This document shows, piece by piece, positions 24,501-31,588 of a stretch of DNA of 31,588 bases. Under the pieces are notes generated by a model. It saw nothing but the letters and a program-made list of their open reading frames with translations, made no database searches and was not told the origin of the DNA. Source of the DNA: Paramecium sonneborni (taxonomy: Eukaryota; Ciliophora; Oligohymenophorea; Peniculida; Parameciidae); the NCBI GenBank assembly GCA_905182985.1, contig CAJJDN010000168.1, positions 6,025 to 37,612 of the forward strand, in the 5' to 3' direction. The first letter of the stretch is position 1, and the number at the start of each line of letters is the position of its first letter. Both the position numbers and the translations under genes were made by a program.

Positions 24501-27500
24501 ATTTTAAATTCTTGTATTTGCAATAATTATTATTATGATGTTGGAGTAGATGTTTGTTAATAATGTCATTACTCTTGTTTAAGTTGTTTAGGTTAAGAAT
24601 CTTATTAATGTAAAACATGCCATAATTATAACCTATCTTATAGAGTTTATAATGGAGGAATATGTTAATGTATTATGGGTTATTATGATGATGAAATATC
24701 TGCTTATTGTAAATAATGTTTAGTTTAATGTTTAACATGTTAATATTATTCATATAATTGTACTTCCTGTTCAAACACTAGACATTTAAATGGTAATACG
24801 TGTGATTGTGATTTACATCATTATGAATCAGGATAAGAAACATGTGGCAAATGTGATGAAAATTGTTTAAATTGTAAAATTAATCCTTAATATTGTACTG
24901 AATGTGATTTAACATAATTCAGAGTTTTAGATAATATAACTAATTAATGTATTTGTTAAATTGGTACAACTGATATTAATGGAATTTGTTAATCATGTGA
25001 TATTTCATGTTATACATGTTTACATTCATTAACATTTTGTACTTCCTGTGATAAATTAAAATACTTATAAAACAATTAATGTTTTTGTGTTGAAGGTACT
25101 TATGAAATTGAAATCAATAAAGAATGTAAATTTTGTAGCAAAACATGTTTAACATGTATTAATATAGATAATCATTGTTTATCTTGTTCATCAGATGATT
25201 TTAGAATCTTATAAACTGGAAATTAATGTGTTTGTTAAGATGGATATTTTGAAGATTAATCATAATAATGTTAAAAATGTGATATATCTTGTCTAACTTG
25301 TGAAAGTACTTCTAAATATTGTTTATCATGTGATCCTTTTTTAAATTTATAATTATCTTATAATAATTTATGCATTTGCCAGCCTAATTTTTATTTTAAT
25401 ATTCAAACAAAATAATGTGAAGGTAAATAAAATTAAATAAATTACAATAGTTTGTAATATAACATGTAAAGAATGTGATAATGCATTCTAATGTTTAGAA
25501 TGTGAATCTATAACTAGATATTATGATCCAGAAAGTTTAAAATGTCCATGTAAAGATGGATTTTATGAAACTAATTAAAAATAATGTTAATGTAATATAT
25601 ATTATTTATAAAATATATAGAATGTGACATAACATGTTAAACATGTATAAATCAATCAACAAAATGTTTAACATGTGAGTCTATATATTTTAGAATCCTT
25701 AATAATTCTAATTAATGTCTTTGTAAAGAAGGATACTATGATGTTGGAATTGAAATGTGTTAAAAATGCAATAATTTATGTAAGACTTGCTAAATAACTT
25801 CAACTTCATGTAAATCTTGTTATGAAGTTGAATAAATTAGAATATTAAATGGGAATTAATGTCTATGTTAACCTGGATATTTTGATCAAGGATAAATCAT
25901 TTGTGAAAGTAATTTCTATTTATATTCATAGAATGTTCTAAATCATGTTTGACATGTTAAGGGTAGAAATATTATTGTACAAGTTGTGATATTAGTCAAA
26001 ATAGAATAGATTAATCTCCTATTCATAAATGTCCATGTTTATCAAATTTTTATTAAGATGAGAATGAAGTATGTCAAAGTATTATTTGTTATTTTAATTT
26101 AAGAATGTCATATAAAATGTGCTGGTTGTATTAGCTCAAGAGATAATTGTTTAAGTTGTTAAACTTCTTAAACATCTTATCGATTAACAATCACTTAAAA
26201 TTGTAACTGTAAAGATGGTTATTTTGATGATGGAATATAATTTTAATGTTAAAAATGCAATTATCAATGTAAAACTTGCATATTAACACCATCAAATTGC
26301 ATAATATGTCAAACTAGTCTAAGATAAGGACCTCCTGTTTGTGCATGTAAATCTGGATATTTTGAAAGTGAATAAAAAGTTTGTGAATGTATTCATTTTA
26401 GATTTTTTTAGAATGTGATAATTAATGTAGTACATGCGAAAAGTAATCATCAAATTGTATAATTTGTAAAGGAGGTAGAATAAATAAATAATGTGATTGT
26501 TAAGATGGATATTTCGAAGCTGGATAACAAGATTGCATTTGTAATTATATATATTAAATACTTTTAAGAATGCGATTTTAAATGCTTTACATGTAAATAT
26601 AATCAATCAAATTGTTTGGTTTGTAAGGGAAATCGTATTAAAGATCCAATTTGTAATTGTGAAGATGGATTTTATGATGATCATCAAAGCATAAATTGTC
26701 TAATTTGTGATGAGAATTGTAGAACTTGTACTTTAGAAGGATGTTTAACTTGTCATGATAACAGAATTTTATCAAATGAAAATACATGTGAATGTCCTTA
26801 AAATTCAATAAGCCATCCAAATACTTAATGGTGCTCAAGTAATATAATATTTTGAATAATTCTAGATTGTGAAATAGCTGTATTAGATATTCGATTATCT
26901 GATGATTTGTTATCAATCATTGTTGGATTTGATTATCCTTTAAACCCAAATTATTTTTAAATTTAAACTTTTGGAAATATTTGCTTCAATTTTTTAGCTG
27001 ATTAAACACTTAATTTATTAGGAAATGATCCTTTTTGTTTTTTAAATTAAGATGATAATAAATATTTAATTTTCTAATTAGGACATAATTCTAAGATAAT
27101 TCCAGGAGATTAAATAATATTTTTGAGTAATACATTTGGCCATATTGACTGCTAAATAAAAATAAGCTTATTTATTTATAATTAAGTTTAATTTCCTATT
27201 AATCCAGTATCACCTTAAATAGAATATGAAATACCTTAATATTTGCTGAATCCATGTGAAGATAATTTAATTTTATATAATTCAACCAAATAAGATGGTT
27301 TCAGAAGTTTAATAAATATATCATGGTCATATTTAATAGAAGGGTTAAATGGATAAGGTAATCTTGATGAATTTGTTTAATATCAAACTATTCTTCAATA
27401 ATTACATCTAATTATTCCACTTTAAACACTCCCAAAACAATCAAAAATAACATTTTATGTTGAATTTGAAAATTTTGTTAAATAAAAGGCTTAATAATAA

Positions 27501-30500
27501 ATTGTTATTTAAACTCATTCTGGATAGATTCCTTCAGTGTTTTTTTAAAAGAAGAAAAAATATTTTACTTTAGAACGAATAGTTTTGATGTTTAATATAT
27601 AGAAAAAAGATTGTCTTGGTACAATTAACAATGATTAATCAGGATATTAGGTGTCATTATTTGAAATTTAAAGAAATGATTCAAATTCTAGATCATCAAG
27701 AGTTAACTTTTCTTAATTAATTAGCCAGAATTAATTTAATGTAACAATTTAAAAATATACATTAACACCTAAAACGACATATACATTTTAAATGATTACT
27801 TAAGAACCTTCAACTAATATTTAAATTGATAAAAATTTTACAATTGATATAGAAGCAATTGGTATAAAATGTTTGTTTAATGGTACTAAAAAAATTCAAA
27901 ATTATAGAAAAGATTTAATTATTAGTATATATTGTAGAGATTTTGATACTCTTTATGAATGGAATTAAGATCCAGGTATAATAATCTAAGTTAGCTGTTT
28001 AGATTTAACTTAGGATACTGCTTGTAAAGATTTAAATAAAAAGATAATTAATGTAAATAAAACAGATTCCATTTAATTTATACCAAAACTAACTGTTAAA
28101 CCATTTAGTATATGGTCTTGGACTGTAGTAGCATTAAAATAAAAAAATGAATATTCCTTTAAACAAAATATTATTTTCTTAGATGATGATTTTAAATTTC
28201 TTGATGTCAATTTTAGTTTAGGATACATTATAAGACCAATCAACAATTATGAAACTTTGCAATTTGATTATAATATTCCATTTGAAGATAGGTATAATTT
28301 ATTATTATATTCATTGGCTTTGATATATGATTTTTAATTAGTAAAGATACTTGAACCATAATATGCTAAATATCATTTTAGATTATATGATCATTTTTAA
28401 TTTTTTAATAAAGGAAATTAAATAAATGTTAAATTTTTGGCTCAATTTACAAACAATATAATACCTAGTTCATATGATATATAATTAACATTAAATTAGC
28501 CTCCAAATTGTTAAATAAATTTAAGTTCAAAAACTGTTTAAGCCTTAAAATTAATAAAAGCTGTTGCAAATTGTTACTTATCAGATGATTCTCCTTTTTC
28601 TTATTAATTAAGATTTTTTTTATTTGAATAAGACTATATAGATTTTAAAAATAGTTAATCAGATTATTCCTTGATTCTTTATAGTTTTTAAAGATCTAAT
28701 TTGTTTGACATTTATTTACCTGAAAGTGTAGGAGTTGCTCTTATATAAATTATGGATGAAGGAGGCTCAATGTCAAATGTTGAATAGTATTTGAATATAA
28801 CAAAATCTTATTATAATTGCTCAGATTTACTACAAAATAATCTTAATTTTAATTAATTAATCATACTTTTACTTGATATTAAGAAAAATCATCATAATGA
28901 ACCAAATTGTGCATAATTATCTATAAGTTTAATAGAAATTGTAAAGAAATATTTAGATTCAGAAGAACTATTTGATTAAATATTAGCTATTTAGAACAAT
29001 AAAACTTGTCAAACGATTCACAATTTAAATAGAAAATTTAATTACTACAAATAGATTATTAACTTAAACTGAATTAAATAGTTGTTATGATAACAAAACA
29101 AAATAGATTCTAATTAACAACTTTTAAGTTTCATAATAATCTAATGATACTGTGCTTAATCTTACAAAATAAGTAAAATAAATTAAATTATTTACATAAC
29201 GAATGATGGTAAGAAATTCTATTTTAGAGTATTACATAAATGAAAATGATATATTTATCGATGAAATTTTATTTTAATAAAAGGAATCAATTAATAACTT
29301 ATTAAGTACCACTATATTTTTAGTAGATGATTTATTTTTAAAAATTTCAAAAACATAAGTTACTATTAATGAAGAAAAAGATAAAATAATTGTTTTATCT
29401 TAAGAATTAATTAATCTAATAGAGAAAATGTCAATTTATGTATAAGCATAAGTTGAAGTAAATGGTTAAAAATTTAGTTTAGATGGTTAGATATTAAAAT
29501 ATCAATTAGCCAAAATTACCAAAAGTGTCTTTAATAAATAAGAAGAATAAGAAAAAGATATATTAGATGGTTTTATTGCATTTGTTCAAAAAGAGTAATT
29601 GAATATATAATTCAATTATTTTAATGCATCTGATAAATATTTATCAGATATTAGATTATTTTTGAATAATTCAGAATTAGAAATAGAGAGAAGTTTTTTC
29701 TAGAAAACAAGATTATAGAGTTACCTATACAAAAATTAATACATCAATTATGAAAAATTAAAAAATTATTATCTAGTAGATATTACTTAATTTTCTTTTT
29801 GTGCAGATTATTCTTTACCTTCTTTTAATTTTAAATGTGTTCAGATAAACAATAATGGTTTACTATAATTTTGTAATTTAATAATTAAAGAAATAAATAA
29901 TTCAACTGTTTAAGTTTCTTGTTAATGCTATCACTTAGGAATGATATTTCTAACAAGATAACTGAATCATACAAAAAGTGAATAAAATGTAAGTAAAATT
30001 GAAAAAATTATTATGGAAACTTAATTATGTGATTTAAAATTAGAAGATTAACCTTTTATTCTCTTTCATGGAATTTATGTAGTATTTACAATTTTTTTAT
30101 TCTATGAATTATCATAATTAGATACTCCTCCTATTAGATATATATCTCATACAACTAGTGAAAGTTGTATGAGTTAGACAGAAATAGATTTATAAAATTC
30201 TGCTAGATTGAAGATTTATTAAAGTAATTTAATAACTATAAAATAATGCTTCAAAGTAAAATTTTCATTATTAATAAATAGTTTACTCATGAATTTATTT
30301 CTCTGTTTTATTGCGAAGATCTTATAATAAAAAAAAATTATAGATTCTTCAAATTATCAATTTATCTAAGCATTTTAATACCACTATCTTTTTATGAATC
30401 TAATTATATTGTTATTAATACTGTCACTTGGGCAATTATTTTATTCATAAACTAATTTGTAATACTAGCTTTTAGGATGATTTTTAAAATATTTGAAGCA

Positions 30501-30855
30501 ATTTATAGATTCAAAGGAATATATCAGATATTCATTATATTTTTGTATCTCTTGATTCATATATCAACATATGCGATATTTATTTATTCATAATAACATT
30601 AGTAAGTTATTTTATATTTTTAGAAAAGAATGTTCCTAAATAAATAATTATAGCATGTTAATCATTATATTTAGCTCTATTATAATGAGTTGTGTTATTT
30701 TTGATCCTATTATAATCTATTTCAGAATTTTAGTTTACAGATTTATTATTCCAAGAATTAGAGGAAAAGTGGTTAATCCATTATATCGTTTTATTTTCTT
30801 TTTTATTTACCACTATAAATTGGATTAAATCTTTTAAGTCTTTATGATTTTATGA
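21017..30855 (+). CDS. Giant Cys-rich, REJ/GPS-like multi-pass membrane protein (ciliate code, 26 introns)
   Basis: Read with TAA/TAG as Gln, this gives one frame of about 3,058 codons once 26 small GT...AG introns (662 bases in all) are removed; 9,839 minus 662 is 9,177, exactly 3,059 codons with the stop. No in-frame TGA occurs before the end, and Trp is encoded by TGG. The start is the ATG after a purine-rich leader; residues 1-20 (MKTILIRMLVIFKSL...) are a plausible but weak signal peptide, and the frame stays open upstream, so the start is not certain. Order: Cys-containing N-terminal segment (about 20-160), furin/growth-factor-receptor-like Cys-rich modules (about 160-1737), REJ-like ectodomain (about 1750-2700), GPS-like motif (about 2720-2775), five or six membrane spans (about 2806-3057). 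The layout suggests a cell-surface or ciliary receptor of the polycystin-1/REJ kind. The ligand is unknown. Gene identity and structure are firm; the function is inference. Confidence 0.88.
21549..26800 (+). repeat. Array of about 30 furin-like Cys-rich modules encoded by phase-1 exons
   Basis: The encoded protein repeats a module of about 47-54 residues with the pattern (E/K)CHYSCxTC...C..C...R.L...CxCxxGYYD.G...C. Single-module exons span about 129-162 bases, and introns fall at the same place in each module: one base into the codon before the opening Cys pair. Larger exons hold two modules (23038-23337, 25621-25908, 26104-26388, 26569-26838), about three (22034-22456) or about seven (24415-25422). 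This resembles furin-like or growth-factor-receptor Cys-rich repeats common in large ciliate surface proteins, which form disulphide-bonded extracellular rods. Tandem exon duplication is the simplest origin. The module count is approximate. Confidence 0.85.
22835..22858 (+). other. Doubtful 24-base intron without in-frame TGA
   Basis: This GT...AG segment sits exactly where other modules have introns, but it is 24 bases long and contains no in-frame TGA. Unspliced, it would add eight residues without breaking the frame. It may therefore be a real intron or retained coding sequence. Confidence 0.5.
26866..29795 (+). other. REJ-like ectodomain of the large protein
   Basis: The roughly 970-residue, Cys-poor stretch after the Cys-rich array carries features of REJ (receptor for egg jelly) modules. 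These are a C-x(n)-L segment followed by ISWSYLIEGLNG (about residues 1880-1908), a LIIPLQTL...ITFYVEFEN strand pattern (about 1930-1967), and a later SIWSWTVVAL segment (about 2165). In polycystin-1 and sea-urchin sperm receptors, REJ lies just before a GPS motif and membrane helices, as it does here. The call rests on motif order and a few conserved positions judged by eye. A different beta-rich adhesion domain remains possible. One intron (29008-29032) interrupts it. Confidence 0.5.
29796..29967 (+). other. GPS-like motif before the first membrane span
   Basis: Residues about 2720-2775 hold four spaced cysteines ending in VSCQCYHLGMIFL. This matches the Cys-x-Cys-x-His-Leu core that closes GPS/GAIN domains of polycystin-1 and adhesion GPCRs, where the chain self-cleaves just after His-Leu. 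The residue after His-Leu here is Gly, not the usual Thr or Ser, so cleavage is doubtful. The first membrane helix follows about 35-40 residues later. Confidence 0.45.
30057..30855 (+). other. C-terminal block of five or six membrane helices
   Basis: Hydrophobic stretches in order: FILFHGIYVVFTIFLFYEL (about residue 2806), FSLLINSLLMNLFLCFIA (about 2873), LFMNLIILLLILSLGQLF (about 2914), IFIIFLYLLIHISTYAIFI (about 2954), MLIIIFSSIIMSCVIF with IIIYF (about 2990-3016), and a last FIFFFIYHY-containing stretch (about 3037). Basic segments such as RIRGK separate them. The number is five or six, depending on whether the last stretch spans. This anchors the long ectodomain in a membrane. No pore or kinase motif was recognised. 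Confidence 0.65.
30459..30475 (+). other. Candidate 17-base intron
   Basis: Without removing these 17 bases the frame stops at the TGA at 30475-30477. Removing them joins the third and fourth membrane segments in frame. It has GT and AG ends and a TAG 3' end, but it is shorter than the usual lower limit for Paramecium introns. A frameshift or sequence error is the alternative. Confidence 0.45.
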
Positions 30856-31588
30856 TTTAGATATGTATGTTAAATTGATTTAAATATTTAGTAATATATT
30901 TTATTTTGATTTTGTATAAATAAAATGAAATACATTGTATTTAGATTTTTCAAGAGCTATAATTAGAAAATAATATACTAAAAGAGAAATTGAATAATGA
31001 TAGAATTGATTTTAATAAAGTTTCAAAATAAATATGATATAAAGAAATTAGTAAAGTAGAATAAGAATATCAAATTAATCTATTTCTTTTGTCGGAATAT
31101 TAATAATAATGAAAAAATTTAGATTAAAAGTGTAGAGAACATCTTAGCTGATATGTATTTTTATTTGTTAGCAATAAACTTTCAAATTATTTTGTAATTT
31201 AGCTCCTAATATAATTTTAAAAATGATGTCTTAGCAGTTGTTAGAATTAAAAAAAAGTTGTTTCACAAAACAGCGTTATTGCTAGATTAGATCTCATAAT
31301 TTTGTTTAGATTTTATCGTTTATCCATAATATAAGTCATATTTCATTGTTATTTGTTTTACATAATAAACAAACTTACATTTTTATTATCAAACTCAATC
31401 AATATTATGGTATCAGCTAAACATACTTATCTGCAACTTATAATTTAGAATTGATATTCAAATTAAAGTTTATTGCTAAAAGTATAAATAATATATTTTT
31501 TTAATTGATTAAAATGAAGTATAATCTACAATTTCAAAAACAATAATTAATCTTAAAAATATAAATAAAAATATAAATAAAAATATAA
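30856..31588 (+). other. Downstream region with coiled-coil-like open frame; possible true C-terminal tail
   Basis: An open frame from 30879 to the TGA at 31035 encodes a hydrophobic start and then ELQLENNILKEKLNNDRIDF, a coiled-coil-like tail of the kind often found at the cytoplasmic end of large ciliate membrane proteins. A GT...AG segment at 30838-30860 (23 bases) could splice around the TGA at 30853, but the new frame meets TGA at 30876 unless a second 27-base segment (30865-30891) is also removed, leaving a 4-base exon. A 25-base GT...AG segment at 31020-31044 would keep the frame open to the window end. So the gene's true end may lie beyond 30855, or this is a decayed tail. Confidence 0.35.
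31555..31588. repeat. AT-rich 12-base microsatellite at window end
   Basis: The unit AAAAATATAAAT occurs 2.8 times, running to the last base of the window. It may be where the assembly stops, as such repeats often break contigs. Confidence 0.75.

Larger units (their letters stand above)
21177..30623 (+). other. Set of 26 short spliceosomal introns of the large gene
   Basis: Introns inferred from GT...AG ends plus frame restoration: 21177-21202, 21524-21548, 21657-21679, 21779-21803, 22008-22033, 22457-22484, 22647-22672, 22835-22858, 23012-23037, 23338-23365, 23516-23546, 23694-23715, 23863-23890, 24050-24077, 24222-24247, 24392-24414, 25423-25450, 25592-25620, 25909-25931, 26079-26103, 26389-26411, 26541-26568, 26839-26865, 29008-29032, 30459-30475, 30602-30623. 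Lengths run from 17 to 31 bases. Most begin GTA and many end TAG. Introns 1-24 are phase 1; the last two are phase 2. Only two lengths are multiples of three (24 and 27). The 17-base intron at 30459 and the 24-base one at 22835 are the least certain. Confidence 0.82.

Noticed and set aside
26616..26801. 61-residue standard-code frame on + strand
   Set aside because: It is in the true frame but is only a piece of the large gene that happens to lack TAA/TAG.
26319..26916. Minus-strand standard-code frames of 92-95 residues
   Set aside because: They are antisense to the Cys-rich exons and reflect the regular TGT codons read backwards.
21017..30855. Internal eliminated sequences inside the large gene
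   Set aside because: All interruptions are GT...AG segments of intron size and the frame is otherwise continuous, so no TA-bounded insert needs to be assumed.
1..31588. CRISPR array, rRNA or bacterial-type operon
   Set aside because: No regularly spaced identical repeats, no rRNA-like conserved blocks and no ribosome-binding sites; the window is eukaryotic in structure.

Overview
The window looks like DNA from a ciliate, most probably Paramecium or a close relative. Three things support this. The sequence is extremely AT-rich. The one long gene reads only if TAA and TAG mean glutamine and TGA is the sole stop. That gene is cut by 26 tiny GT...AG introns of 17-31 bases, most of them 22-28, which is the Paramecium size class. 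A short CCCAAA tract at 18190-18212 also matches the C-strand of Paramecium-type telomere repeats. A standard-code reading of this window misses essentially all real coding.

Right part (21017-30855, + strand): one very large intact gene of about 3,058 codons. It encodes an N-terminal segment, an array of about 30 cysteine-rich furin/growth-factor-receptor-like modules, a large REJ-like ectodomain, a Cys-x-Cys-x-His-Leu GPS-like motif, and five or six membrane segments. This is a polycystin-1-like or REJ-type surface-receptor layout with an unusual Cys-rich head. Introns 1-24 are all phase 1, and in the Cys-rich array they sit at module boundaries, so the exons look like tandemly copied units. 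The exact 3' end is uncertain, because coiled-coil-like coding follows the TGA at 30853.

Left part (1 to about 21000): no intact gene was found, which is odd for a gene-dense ciliate macronuclear genome. The + strand carries broken stretches that read like protein under the ciliate code but change frame or hit TGA. One stretch (about 1700-2040) resembles the MIR/ligand-binding region of IP3-receptor/ryanodine-type Ca2+-release channels. Others lie at 940-1509, 3513-3811, 4863-5716, 9627-11653 and 13031-13660. A similar minus-strand stretch lies at 16730-17254, and more + strand ones at 18550-18849 and 20589-20762. In DNA this AT-rich, open frames of 100-200 codons with only TGA as stop are expected by chance, so these are weak calls unless similarity supports them. 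The region may be germline-limited or subtelomeric DNA holding gene relics.

Assembly: there are exactly three N bases (8584, 11792, 19381). Each sits between two directly repeated copies of the same sequence (1540, 1101 and 1208 bases). These are almost certainly unmerged contig overlaps. Collapsing them would shorten the window by 3,852 bases.

No rRNA, tRNA, CRISPR array or intact mobile element was seen.
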